A stretch of 57,500 nucleotides of DNA from Symbiodinium natans (GCA_905221605.1 CAJNDS010002175.1:235001-292500); one strand, 5' to 3'. Positions 43,366-53,466 are shown, counted from the stretch's first letter. Made by a program: numbers and translations. The notes: generated from the letters alone by a model not told the origin.

Positions 43366-43917
43366 AAACCTGGCTCCTAATCTCCTCGGTTTCCGCTCTT
43401 TCCTCGTTATTCTCTCTTCCTTTCTTCTCTGCTGGCGCTTGCATTCTTATCAAAATATGAAAGTTGCGGGGGCATCCCTTTCACTTTCTCCCTTCTACGG
43501 GCACTTCACTCCTTTTTTCCCACTATCTTCTTCGATCTTCCTTCCGAAAAAATTCGAAAAGGAAGCGATAGACCAGGGTGAAGGAGCAGTTTCCATCTTC
43601 GTTCCCGGCACCTTCTTATTCGTTCTTCTCTCTTATTATCTCTTTGTTTCTTTTCTTCCGCCCAAAACAGGAATTGCCGCAGGGCTCTCTCTCCTAATCT
43701 TTCTTCTTTACTCATATGGGAATGATAAAGAAGAAGAAATGAGAAAGAATCATGAGCTCTTCTTTTCGTATCTCTTCAGCATTTTCAGCATGGAAGGCGG
43801 GCCAGAGGCGAGAGAGTGCAAAGGGAAGAGACGCGAGAGATCAATGGGGACAAGCGAAGGGACGTGCGGGGAAAGGAGGGACAGCCCGGTCGAGACAAGC
43901 TCCCGAGAACCTGCGTG
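43366..43917. repeat. Decayed fifth part-unit
   Basis: After AATCAATCAGGGAAACCTGG the sequence jumps to the second sub-repeat of the unit and then diverges strongly, with G-rich unique sequence at 43800-43920. A + strand frame of 273 codons (43175-43996) crosses it, but its first part is repeat-derived and I do not take it as a gene. Confidence 0.7.
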
Positions 43918-44740
43918 CAGGCAGGTGATCTTTCTTCACTTATCTTCATCATTGTCTCATTTTCTTAGTGGGAAACGTAGAATGCAAACAAGATAAAAGA
44001 AAGTCAAGGGAAGAAAGAGAAGGGTTCCTTTTTGTGGTGAGAAGGTAGTCGGAAAGCAAAAGGAGACTCCTCTTTCATTCTGTTTATCCCTGCCTCTTAT
44101 AGTCTTTTTCGGAAGGAAGAGAAAAGAAAATATGCGGATAGGAAGGGAGCCTTTCTTCGATGGGAAAAGTGAAAGAAATGCCCCCGCACCTGTCACACAA
44201 AGCAACAGAAGAGAAAAGAAAGGAAGTTATAACAGTGCAGAAGGAGGCGAGGAAACACTAGAGGCCGCCCTTCTTCTGTCCGTTTGAGCGTGACGAAACA
44301 AAAGAAATGGAAAGATGAAAGTCGGGAGGGGGGCTGGTAGCTGTTCCTTTCTTTTCCGAACCAGGATTCCAGGATAGCGAAGGAAATAGTAGGGAAAGGC
44401 CCTCTTTCTTCTTTCGTGTTTATTTATGTCTGCACTGTGCAAAGAAAAGAAGGCGGGGACAGGCCGTTTAGAAATGAAAGCAGGAGATCTTTTCATCCAT
44501 TTTGGTCACCTTTCTATTTATTGAGCTGTAAGGGGCTCTCTATCTCTCACCTCTCTCCCTTGTCTTCTCCCTTCTGCTTGGAGTGAGAAAAGAAAAGTGA
44601 AAGGAAAAGTGAGAGGGAAAATGAAGCCCTCCTTCCATTCTGAAAAATCAGCAGAGATAGGAATAGAAGAACTCCGAAGATAGGAACACAGGAACGTCTG
44701 CACATGATTCTTTCTTTTTCCTCCTTTTCTTTCTAGATTC
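43918..44740. repeat. Inverted part-unit closing the array
   Basis: The complement matches the unit: GCAGGTGATCTTTCTTCA...GTCTCATTTTC answers GAAAATGAGACAATGATGAC...AAAAGATCACCTGC, and TAGTCTTTTTCGGAAGGAAGA answers TCTTCCTTCCGAAAAGACTA. Strand bias flips to purine-rich on +. Telomere-like repeats resume at about 44742. Confidence 0.85.
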
Positions 44741-44969
44741 TGGGTTTAGGAGTTAGAGTTTAGGAAATACGGTATAGAGTTTCTTGTGTAGGGTTTTAGA
44801 GTGTACGAATTTGTGGTCAGGGTTCCGGGCTTAGGGTCTGAGATTGCAAGAGCCAAAACATTTATCAGTCCGAAATGAGTTGTCTAAGTGCGCATATGCG
44901 TGAGACGTTGTTGGAGAAGTAGCTGGGTTGTCTTGGATATGCTAAAATTGATTAATAATCCCAGGCGGT

Positions 44970-44997
44970 AGCTTCTAAATAGACCCTATTTTGCTCA
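44970..44997 (-). repeat. Right inverted arm of the 13.8-kb block
   Basis: AGCTTCTAAATAGACCCTATTTTGCTCA, complement of 31176-31203 with two mismatches, followed by GCCAC and a run of about 21 G. Confidence 0.8.
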
Positions 44998-45446
44998 GCC
45001 ACGGGGGGGGGGGGGGGGGGGGGCAGGCCTCATAGCATTGTAAGGAATTGGCAGCCGACGATTGGGTCGGATTGAGGAGCCTTGGACTTAGGATTTAAGG
45101 TTTTTGAGGGAGTTGAAAGTAAATAGAGCCCTGCACCAACCCCCTTTTGGCAATTAAAGGTTCAGGGTTTAGGGTTTAGGGTTAGGGTTTTCTTAGGGTT
45201 TAGGGTTTGGGGTTTGGGGTTTGGGGTTTGGGGTTTAGGGTTTAGGGTTTAGGGTTAAACTCCCTGTGCGCCTGTGCATGACTAAGATACTCTCAGACGC
45301 AGATGCCGTCATCCGTGGTCGGCAAGGGAACCCACAAATCCCTAAATCCCTACATCCCTAAATCCTAAACCCTAAACCCCAGACCCTAAACCCTAAACCC
45401 TAAACCCTAAACCCTAAACCCTAAACCCTAAACCCTAAATCTTCGG

Positions 45447-45548
45447 GCTCGGGCGAAAGCCGCTGTGATCTTCGCCTGGCTCTCGGAATTCTCCGATGTC
45501 ATGGCCGACCTGGGCCGGGTGCTTGGAATGAAGTGCTTGGGGGTTTAG
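45447..45548 (+). CDS. Exon candidate, helical, 33 codons
   Basis: Reads ARAKAAVIFAWLSEFSDV and then MADLGRVLGMKCLGV before TAG, which is supplied by the following TTTAGGG. It is a well-formed amphipathic helix composition. A donor could lie at TTGGG|GGTTTAG, but no clear acceptor precedes it. Unknown family. Confidence 0.35.
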   Translation, partial: ARAKAAVIFAWLSEFSDVMADLGRVLGMKCLGV

Positions 45549-46115
45549 GGTTTTAGGGTTTTAGGGTTTAGGGTTTAGGGTTTAGGGTTTAGGGTTTAGG
45601 GCTTAGGGTGCAGGGTTTCAGGGTTTAGGGCTTCGGACTGAGATTCTTAGAGGTGTTCGTTGGGTTTGGGGGTTTAGGGCTTGGGGATTTGTAGTGCCTC
45701 GGTTCTTAGGGTTCTTAGAATTGAGGTTCAGGGTTTAGGGTTTAGGGTTTAGGGGTTAGGGCGTTCTAGGCCTTCAGGCATGGGAGGGTGCGGCTTGGGT
45801 TTGGAATCTACGGGCCTCTGAAATCACATCCCTACATCCCCCTTGCGTGCCCTATACCTGTAAAGGTTCCTATGTCCTATGCTCTCCCGAGAAATGGCCA
45901 AGAGCCCAGCTTAGGGCCACAGTTTTAACGTTTGGGGTTGGTGTCGAAGGGCTGACCTTAAACCCTATAAACTGTAGCATGGAGCGTGACTCCGTCTTTG
46001 GGGATGTGGTTTGTGTTTGGCATTCCTAGCCGACATATCTGCAACCAGGGGAGGTGTGCATGCACTTTGGGCATACTGGGATTTAGGGTCTAGGGGCTCA
46101 GGGGTTTACGGCTTA

Positions 46116-46224
46116 CCCTAAGGGTCCATGTACCTTATTATTATGTACTTAGACCCAAAAGTCCTTATATAGGAAGTACTTTAAGGCCCAAGTCTTCCAT
46201 AATTAGGTACATGGACCCTTAGGG
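46116..46224. mobile_element. Fold-back element, CCCTAAGGGTCC family, copy b
   Basis: 109 bp, ends CCCTAAGGGTCCATGTACCT and AGGTACATGGACCCTTAGGG, inverted perfectly over 20 bases. Near-identical to 6468-6576 in the opposite orientation. Confidence 0.85.
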
Positions 46225-46648
46225 TTAGGGTCAAAAAAGGTTAGGGTTTAGTATACAACCCCATACATGGACCTATGAAGGCGGCCCCAGCATGAAATCC
46301 GGCGAGCCGCCAGAAAAAGGTTCGAGTGGATGGTTTAGGGTTTAGGGTTTAGGGGTTTAGGGTTTGGGGTTTAGGGTTTAGGGTTTAGGGTTTAGGGTTT
46401 AGGGTTTAGGGTTTAGGGTTTAGGGTTTAGGGTTTAGGGGAGCCCAAAACCCCGAAACCGCTACCACACTAAGCCTATAGAACCCCTGCAGAAGCGGAAG
46501 CCCCTCCGCGCCAAAGCAAAAAAACCCGAAGTCCCCCCTCCCCCCCAAAACCCCCGCAATCGGACGTGCAGCTTCCGATGTCCTAATCCGAACCCCTAAA
46601 ATCTAAACCCACGCCTAAACTACCGTTTATTGCGGTTTGCTTCAGAAG

Positions 46649-46683
<35 letters not shown>

Positions 46684-46749
46684 CAAAAAGTGATCAATCC
46701 CTATATGTTGCCCGTTTTTTGTTATAGATATTCTTTGGTTTTTTTGGGG

Positions 46750-46828
46750 GGGGTTCTCTTGCAACTGGTTGGGATGGTAGTAGGGGTACGATAATCGCTA
46801 TTAAGGACTGTTAGTACAAGAGGGAACA
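46750..46828. mobile_element. Fold-back element, GATGTTCCC family, truncated copy d
   Basis: The right half is clear (TAGGGGTACGATAATC, AAGGACTGTTAGTACAAG, GGGAACATCCC); the left arm is degraded beside a G run. Confidence 0.5.
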
Positions 46829-47014
46829 TCCCCAGCAACTAGGCAACTAGTAGCAAACCTAAGGGAAAAAAACTGTCCCGAAACCCGAAACCCTAACCCT
46901 AAACCCTAACCCTAAACCCTGAACCCCTGAACCCCTAAACCCCAAACCTTAAACCCTAAACCCTAAACCCTAGACCCTAAACCCTGAACCCTGCCGAGTA
47001 AACCTAAACACCAG

Positions 47015-47101
47015 CGTCCAGGCGAGGCGCTGGAGATTCAGCGTGAGCTGTGCGAGCGCGGCTCGCAGCTTCTCCAACTGCGCACTCACAGGGGGCTTTA
47101 G
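47015..47101 (+). CDS. Exon candidate, acidic/basic helix
   Basis: After CTAAACACCAG it reads RPGEALEIQRELCERGSQLL and six more codons to TAG, which lies in the next repeat. The helical, leucine-rich mix looks like a coiled coil. A GC-type donor could exist at AGGGG|GCTTTAG. Unknown. Confidence 0.35.
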   Translation, partial: RPGEALEIQRELCERGSQLLQLRTHRGL

Positions 47102-48114
47102 GGCTTCAGGGGTTTAGGGTTTAGGGTTGAGTGCTTCAAGCGTTTAGGGTTTAGGGGTTCTTGGTTTTGGGCTTAGGGTGCTAAGAACCTGCACGAGGGC
47201 TTCCGAAATTCGAAAGTTGCTGCTTGGGGTCCTTCTTACAGGGATTGTAGACATTCGGGGTATAAAGGAGCCCCTAACTGTATCTGGTAACCCTTGTAGC
47301 TGCAACATAGGGAGACACTGACTCTGACTTTGCAAGCAGTATTTGATATCCAGATTCTGGTGCTTAGTTTGGGGCTTTGTCCCAAAGAAGGGGTACCCGT
47401 AAATCTACCTCCGGATGGTATGCTCCTTATAAGAGGAGCCCTCCCACGAACTGGTCGGTCACGCACGAGCTTCCAAAGACTCCCACCAGCAAAGGCGCAA
47501 ACGATGTATGGAAATGGAGTCACCCTAAACCCTAAACCCGAAACCCTAAACCCTAAACCCTAACCCTAAACCCCTAAACCCTAAACCCTCAACCGCTAAA
47601 CAAGCCCCTTAGGCCCTAAGACCCCTTAAACCCTAAGCCCTTCAACCCCGAAAAACCCTAAGATCGCCTAAGGGTTTGAGGTTTGGGGTTTGGGGTTTAG
47701 GGTTTAGGGTTTAGGGCCCCATGGTTCGGAACCTCCAGGTTCCGCAGCGACAATGGGAGACCACAAGTTTGGGCTGTTTAGAGTTTTGGGCTTAGGATTT
47801 AGCCTCTAGAGCTTAGGACTTAGGGTTTAGGGTGTATAGGGGTTAGTTTAGGTTTGGGGTTAGGGTGTTAGGGATCTGAGATGTAGGCTCGGGGATTAAG
47901 TCGGTACACCGATCACGCTTTTCCGAAGCACCGGTAGGAGTCAGCTACGCGTCCAGGATGCTCCTGTCCAGGGTTTGGGGTTTAGGGTTTAGGTTTAGGA
48001 TCTGGGGACAAGGCAGCGGATTTCGGAGTAACTCCTTCTTGATGAACAGCGAACTCTAAGCCCTAAACCCTAAACCCCAAACCCCAAACCCTAAACCCTA
48101 AACCCTACTGGCAG

Positions 48115-48172
48115 GCTGAGGGTTCAGGGTATTCGCACCCTGAGCCCGCGGCCCTGCTTCAAGCCCTACATC
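48115..48172 (+). CDS. Exon candidate, AG|G acceptor and GTTTAG donor
   Basis: CTACTGGCAG|GCT to CATC|GTTTAGG. It reads AEGSGYSHPEPAALLQALH plus one base. The donor is the first unit of the downstream telomere-like array. Unknown product. Confidence 0.35.
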
Positions 48173-48186
48173 GTTTAGGTTTAGGG

Positions 48187-48275
48187 TTTTAGGGTTTTAG
48201 GGTTTTAGGGTTTTAGGGTTTTAGGGTTTTAGGGTTTTAGGGTTTTAGGGTTTTAGGGTTTTAGGGTTTTAGGGT
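48187..48275. repeat. Octamer variant array TTTTAGGG
   Basis: About eleven copies of TTTTAGGG, one T longer than the canonical unit, in an unbroken block. The same octamer recurs at about 54445-54482 and in degraded form at 56270-56345. Confidence 0.95.
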
Positions 48276-48583
48276 TTGGGGTTTGCCGTTTTGCCGTAAG
48301 ACTGGAAGCGCGGACCAGCACAAAGTCCTGAACCGACAAAAACCAGACGAATACTTGGCTGAAGGCTCAGGGGACATCAAGACCACTACGTATAGGTCGG
48401 GTAGGCCTTAAGAAACCCTCTGACAAGGTTCAGTTCTGAAAGGGCCTAGGGCTGAATCCTGAGACCCTACCCGAAGAGGGCTGAGAAGGCCTCTCCCCAG
48501 ACCCAAAACTCGAAAAGCTCCGCTCAAACCCTAAACCCTAAACCCTAAACCCTAAACCCTAAACCCTAAACCCTAAACGTCAC

Positions 48584-48662
48584 TCGGCTCTCTGCACACG
48601 TAAAATAGCTCCTGAGCCAGGGTAGCAGATATTCCGCGATGCGTCGGTGGCCGATGCGACTC
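48584..48662 (-). CDS. Exon candidate, 26 codons
   Basis: CTGCTCCCTGTAAG|GAG to GAGCCGA|GTGACG on the minus strand. It reads ESHRPPTHRGISATLAQE and then LFYVCREP. The + strand is closed by a stop. AG|G acceptor; phase 0 start and phase 1 end. Unknown family. Confidence 0.4.
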
Positions 48663-48690
48663 CTTACAGGGAGCAGAGTTTTCAGGGTTT

Positions 48691-48812
48691 ACTTGGAGGT
48701 TCATGGGCACTTATAACCACCGTTATAAGTCTACTTATAACCTACTTAGGGGACTTAGGGGGCGTATAAGTGCAGTTATAAGTAGGGTTATAAGTAGCAT
48801 GAACCTCCAAGT
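48691..48812. mobile_element. Fold-back element, ACTTGGAGGTTCATG ends
   Basis: 122 bp with 15-bp perfect inverted ends and internal TTATAAGT/ACTTATAA repeats, so most of it can pair. Part of the same sequence (ACCCATGAACCTTCAAGTGG) occurs alone near 49750. Confidence 0.8.
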
Positions 48813-49274
48813 AGGGCATGCAAGGGTTCTAGGCTTGTAGGGGCCCTAAACCCTAAAATTCCGGAACCTTAAGCCCCACATTTCTTTCCCAACCCAAAAC
48901 CCTACATCGAAAATCTTAAACCCTAAAGCCCTACATCTATAAACCTTAAAGCCCTAAAGCCCTATACCTCTCAAACCTTATAAAATCCTACATCTCAACC
49001 CTTAAACGCCTTCCGAACCCCCCCCCATCCTGTAGGCCTCTACTCCCTATAAGACTCCCTAAGCGCGCCCTTAAGGTTCCTTCGGTACCTCCCCCCGCCC
49101 CCCCCCCGGGGAAAGCAAAAGGGTTCAGAGGGTTCAGAGGGTTCAGAGGGTTTAGAGGGTTTAGAGGGTTTAGAGGTTTTAGTTTGGGGCAGCCTAAACC
49201 TTAAACCCTAAATCCTGCATCCCCCTAAACCCTGAATCCTAAACCCGAAGCCCTAAACTCTTTTCTTTGCCCAG

Positions 49275-49335
49275 GTGGCGGCAGGCGCTGGCATCCGAAA
49301 TCCTCGGCCGCCCCCAGCACGGTGCCGTCACCTAA
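49275..49335 (+). CDS. Terminal exon candidate with strong acceptor
   Basis: CTCTTTTCTTTGCCCAG|G is a textbook polypyrimidine acceptor. The exon reads WRQALASEILGRPQHGAVT and ends in TAA, giving 20 codons with the stop after one leading base. No upstream partner identified. Unknown product. Confidence 0.45.
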
Positions 49336-49389
49336 GGGTTTGGGGTTTAGGGTTTAGGGTTTAGGGTTTAGGGCTCTGCCTTGGATCCT

Positions 49390-49495
49390 TAAGGTTGTAC
49401 CCTTGGGTGTTGGTGTCCCTTTATAAGGATCCCTAAGGGAATGTAAGGGCTATATTAGGAGCATGTTAAGGGGAACCTTTAGGGGTACAACCTTA
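49390..49495. mobile_element. Fold-back element, TAAGGTTGTACCC ends
   Basis: TTAAGGTTGTACCCTTGGG at the left, AGGGGTACAACCTTAGGGG at the right, with CCCTTTATAAGGATCCCTAAGG inside. Non-coding. Confidence 0.65.
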
Positions 49496-49567
49496 GGGGT
49501 ACGAGTCTGAATCCCTTGAACAGTAGGGCTCACACTTGATAGCTTCATGGGCAATTACATCTGGGGT

Positions 49568-49668
49568 TTGGGATGTTCTCCCTTATACTAGCAGTCCTTA
49601 ATGGGGATTGTAATCGGGGGTACTATAAAACCTATAAAGGACTGCTAGTACAAGCGGGAACATCCCAA
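49568..49668. mobile_element. Fold-back element, GATGTTCCC family, intact copy e
   Basis: 101 bp, TTGGGATGTTC to GAACATCCCAA, with CTTATACTAGCAGTCCTT and AAGGACTGCTAGTACAAG as inner arms. The best-preserved member of the five found here. Confidence 0.75.
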
Positions 49669-49877
49669 TCTGGGATATTCACTGGGTGCCTATGCTTATA
49701 TAGAAGTGGCGATAACTCTTTTGGGGTATCACCCTACCACTTCTCACTACCCATGAACCTTCAAGTGGACCCCTAAACCCTAGCCCTAAACCCTAAGCCC
49801 TAAGCCCTAAGCCCTAAACCCTAAACCCTAAACCCTGAACCCGGTAACCTCTAGACCCCCAAAAACCAAAGCCCAAC

Positions 49878-49972
49878 CATGAAGAGAGAATGGGACCCGC
49901 GCAAGGTATCTCCATGTAGTGCACTCTGACGTTCCAGTTGTCCGCATGGAGGTCAAGGGTACCTTGGGTTTA
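49878..49972 (-). CDS. Exon candidate, 31 codons, matched splice sites
   Basis: CTAAACCCAAG|GT to TCTTCATG|GTTGGG on the minus strand. It reads TLDLHADNWNVRVHYMEI and then PCAGPILSS. RVHYMEIPCAGPIL has some likeness to the nucleotide-sugar-binding segment of CgeB-type glycosyltransferases (R-FE-ACG-LL), but that is a weak memory-based comparison. The + strand also offers an ATG with MKREWDPRK before GTATCT, so the strand is not settled. Confidence 0.35.
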
Positions 49973-50873
49973 GGGTTTAGGGTTTAGGGTTTAGGGTTTA
50001 GGGTTTAGGGTTTAGGGTTTAGGGTTTAGGGTTTAGGGTGGCTCAGGTCCAAAAACGCCTAAAACCCCAAACCCCTAAATCTAGGTTGGGTCGGTCTCCG
50101 GATGCAGGCAGGTGTGCAAAACCCATGGATCTCCCTAAATCCCTGAACCGTAGCTAAACCCTAAACCCGAAACAAGAAAGGTTTAAACGCATCTTGGTGG
50201 TTTAGCTTAGGGGGGAGGAGACTATGGGACGGGCAAGCGTTTATAGAGCCCTGAGAGATCGAATTCTCAAAATGCTAAAAAACCTCTTGCAGCTCCTCAA
50301 GCGCCAAAAAGCCTAACAACACTTAGGGTTTTCAGTGTTTGGGGTTTAGGGTTTAGGGCACAACAATGTCCAACGCCCCCAGATTCCGAAGAACTAAAGC
50401 CCTTCTACCGCAGCCCTAAACCCGAAAATCCCTAGACTCCTGGAGCCCCCCCACCCTAGTCAATCTCAGCGTTACGGGTTTAGGATTTTGGGTTTAAGGT
50501 TTGGGGAGAAAGGTGCTAAACCCTGAGCCCTAAATCCTAAACTGTGTAATTCATTAAGAGGTCAAGGACCGAAGTTACTTTGAATTTGTCATCCAACCGA
50601 GGGCCCTTAGGATCCTGCTCATGAACTTCCCGCATAAAGAACCAATGTCAATCTTTTGCCCGCGGTTTAGGTTTAGGGTTTAGGGTTGGGGGTCCAGGGG
50701 TTTGGGCTTTAGGTGGGGTTTAAGGGTTTACAAGCAGGGCCCGCCCCCCTAGTTATGAGTAGAGTTATCTAAGTACACTAAACTGGGTCATAAGGATCCT
50801 AACTTAGGTTAAAAGTCGCGTAACTGAAACCATAAACCCTAAACCCTAAACCTGAAATCTTAAATCCTAAACC

Positions 50874-50994
50874 CTACAGATAGTACACAAAGGGGGCGGC
50901 CCTTTTTGTAGGGGCAGTCAGAGGAGAAGCCAGGATGCGGTTGAAGTAGGCCACCGCATCCTTGCGACAGGACTGCGGATACACCCTGCGAGCC
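50874..50994 (-). CDS. Terminal exon candidate, 39 codons plus stop
   Basis: CCCAGTAG|GG opens it; it reads ARRVYPQSCRKDAVAYFNRI and on to TAG at 50874-50876. It passes through a GGGGGCGGCCC piece related to the 28854 fold-back family before the stop, so the last dozen codons may come from an insertion. Unknown family. Confidence 0.4.
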
Positions 50995-51626
50995 CTACTG
51001 GGTTTAGGGTTTAGCGTTTAGGGGGAACCCGCTTTCTGAACCCTAAACCCGGTAAACCCAGCCCCCCCACATCCCGAAAACACAGCAGACTGAATCCCCT
51101 GAACCCTACCACCTATAAACCCTAAACTTGTTCCTACATAACTAGTAGCTTTCAGGCCCAAGTAGATGCCAGACAAGCATATTATGGACCCGTTGTTAAG
51201 GCAGGCCCGTAGGCCCGAAGACCTCAAACCCCACAGAACCCTAAACCGTAAACCCGAAACCCAACCTAAAGCCTCAAGCCGAAAGCAGAAGAAAGCCTAA
51301 AGCCTAAAGCCTAAAGCCTGAAGCCTAAAGCCTAAAGCCTCAAGCCTCAAGCCGAAGAAAACCTAAAGCCTCAAGCCTCAAAAGCCTAAACCCAAAACCC
51401 TAAACCCAACTTTGAACCCTAAACCCTAAAGCCTACCCTAAACCGACCACCTACTGTAGACCCCTGACAAATCTCCGTCCTGGACGTAGGAGCAGGCGGC
51501 GCAGCGGTTGGGGGCATGGTCTTCCTTGCTAGCCGCCACAAGGCTTAGGGTTTAAAGTGAGGGTTTAGGGTTTGGGGTTTAGGGTTTAGGGTTTAGAGTT
51601 AGGGTTTAGGATTTAGGGACCTAAGC

Positions 51627-51738
51627 CTGTAATATTGGGGATTTCGTTGGAGTGCAGGAGTTGCTTTAGGGTTTCGGGGTTCAGGGTGTGCCAGGCGAGG
51701 GCGCGTGGTTTGGGTGTGAAACACGGGACACCGCAACC
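51627..51738 (-). CDS. Exon candidate, 37 codons, GC donor
   Basis: GTGACTTAAG|GG to ATTACAG|GCTTAG on the minus strand. It reads GCGVPCFTPKPRALAWHT, then LNPETLKQLLHSNEIPNIT. The LNPETLK part is encoded by CTGAACCCCGAAACCCTAAAG, itself telomere-like. Either an exon evolved from repeat sequence, or the repeat happens to be open here. AG|G acceptor and GC donor fit dinoflagellate rules. Confidence 0.35.
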
Positions 51739-52426
51739 CTTAAGTCACCCACACCCAACACCCAACACCCAACGCCCTAAGCTTTTAAAATCTCAACCCT
51801 AAACCCTAAACCTACAGCCTCACAACTTGGTTGCTCTTTAACTCCCCCAAGAAAGTTTAACTTTTAGCTTCCTGAATATGAAACTAGAGGAACCCTAAAC
51901 TTATAAAGTGATAAAGTTGTAGCAAAGTCCCACCTAGACAAGAGATAGCAGGGTATATATAAGGCTCTTGAGCCCAACATCGCCTTTGCTCAAGATGTGC
52001 ACTTCAGCAAGAGAAGCCCTCATGACAAACTATATACATATATATATATATATATAGAGGCCCTAGAGGGCTTGCATAATCCTAAACCCTAAACCCTAAA
52101 CCCTAAACCCTAAACCCTAAACCCTAAACCCTAAACCCTAAACCCTAAACCCTAAACACCAGACCCAGGAGTGCCCTTGGAGAGCCCCCTCTCACAGCCA
52201 CAAGGGCAAGTATGGCTTATCGCGTCTCAGACTTTCGGCTCAGAGGATTGAGGTTGAGAGTTTCGGCCTTGGGTTTAGGGTTTAGGGTTTAGGGTTTAGG
52301 GTTTAGGGTTTAGGGTTTAGGGTTTAGGATTTGGTGTTTAGGGTGTAGGGTTTAGAGTTTAGGGTTTAGGGTTTTGGGGTGTAGGGAAAGCTCGCCTTGT
52401 TTCCAAGAGCCCGAAGGCTGCGTCAG

Positions 52427-52530
52427 CCATCCCTACCTCATCATCCGGACGGCCGGTTGTATGTACAGTTTGAGTTGGACACGGATGAGAGCACCTACAG
52501 CTCGTGCTCCAACACCGCAGATCTGCCAGA
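52427..52530 (+). CDS. Exon candidate ending at GTTTAGGG
   Basis: GGCTGCGTCAG|CC to CTGCCAGA|GTTTAGGG. It reads PSLPHHPDGRLYVQFELD, then TDESTYSSCSNTADLP; 34 codons plus two bases. The acidic, serine-rich text looks like a genuine soluble-protein segment. The donor is the first unit of the downstream TTTAGGG array. A second + frame is also open across the island. Unknown family. Confidence 0.4.
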
Positions 52531-52673
52531 GTTTAGGGTTTAGGGTTTAGGGTTTAGGGCTTAGGGTTTGAAGGGCTTCCAGGGCTTGATCAGTTTTCTA
52601 GGGTGGAGGGGTCGTGCAGTCGCTGAGATGAGGCGGCTCTTGCGGCGTGGGCTGCGGCTCTAAGCAAGTGGTT

Positions 52674-52792
52674 GGGGACTAAATGAACCCTAAAGGGGTT
52701 TATGGTTCACATGCCATAATAGGAATTGTAGTAGTCCAGGGTATATTTTCCCCCCCCCCCCCCCCGCCAATTTTGAGGTTCATTTGGTCCCC
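52674..52792. mobile_element. Fold-back element, GGGGACCAAATGAACC family, copy a
   Basis: GGGGACTAAATGAACC at the left, GGTTCATTTGGTCCCC at the right, one mismatch in 16, with a run of about 15 C in the loop. Related to 53568-53780. Confidence 0.8.
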
Positions 52793-53041
52793 CAGGGTGG
52801 CTAGGATGTTGCTGAGGTGTGAAAGTGGGCCACGACCTGCGCATTAACTGCCTGAGACGTTTGCTCGGCCTCCTCATCACTGACCTGCACACCGCACGCA
52901 TGGGCATACCTATACTGAGCTCGGAACCCTGGACAAAAACTGTCACTTTTGCTGTTTCTTTGGAATTGCAGTACAGAAATATGAAAGCAATTCCTTTCTT
53001 TGGAATTACAGTACACAAATATTAAAGTATTCCCAAGTAGC

Positions 53042-53148
53042 CCTGAGATACTGGATGACAGCCTCCGTCACATCTTTGGCCTGCCCGGCTCTCATGATCT
53101 CGACGAGCTTCTCAACAAGGTCATCGATGATCTCATAAACCCTAAACC
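53042..53148 (-). CDS. Exon Y of three-exon minus-strand model
   Basis: Read after TTTAG|GG at the edge of a TTTAGGG array; the first residues (FRVYE) come partly from the repeat, then IIDDLVEKLVEIMRAGQA and KDVTEAVIQYLR. It ends at CTCAGG|GCTACT, a GC donor, or continues 12 codons to TAA in the AT-rich sequence below. A strongly helical acidic/basic segment. Choosing the acceptor one heptamer further in would change the phase, so the start depends on which repeat unit is used. Unknown family. Confidence 0.45.
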
Positions 53149-53196
53149 CTAAACCCTAAACCCTAAACCCTAAACCCTAAACCCTGAACCCTAAAC

Positions 53197-53310
53197 GTTT
53201 CTCAACAAGCTCATCCTGCTGAAAGATCTTCTTCACGTGGCTCTCCACCTCTGGCACGCTCGCGCGCTTTTGGGGGCGTTCTCCCATGCTGCGGACCAGG
53301 TGCAGGAAGC
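53197..53310 (-). CDS. Exon X of three-exon minus-strand model
   Basis: GGGGTAAG|GC to GAGAAAC|GTTTAGGG: two bases, 37 codons, one base. It reads FLHLVRSMGERPQKRASV and then PEVESHVKKIFQQDELVEK. The donor is a telomere-like unit. The end (GATGAGCTTGTTGAGAA) is nearly repeated early in exon Y (GATGACCTTGTTGAGAA), so similar 17-18-bp direct repeats lie either side of the intron, as if the array had entered with a duplication of its target. Unknown protein. Confidence 0.5.
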
Positions 53311-53466
53311 CTTACCCCTAAGATTTAGCTTAGCTGTAAGACGCAAACTCTAGAGAAGTTAGCCCTAAACTTTAGCCCCTAAACTTTAACCCCTAAACCC
53401 TAAACCCTAAACCCTAAACCCTAAACCCTAAACCCTAAACCCTAAACCCTAACATGCTCAGAACAC

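Noticed and set aside
34368-44000. Open frames of 60-273 codons in the 2.24-kb units as genes
   Set aside because: Lengths and frames change between nearly identical units, they consist of Ser/Phe/Leu or Lys/Glu low complexity from the strand bias, and no domain is visible.
49861-49900. First exon MKREWDPRK before GTATCT on the + strand
   Set aside because: The minus-strand frame across the same island is longer with two matched splice sites; kept only as the competing reading.
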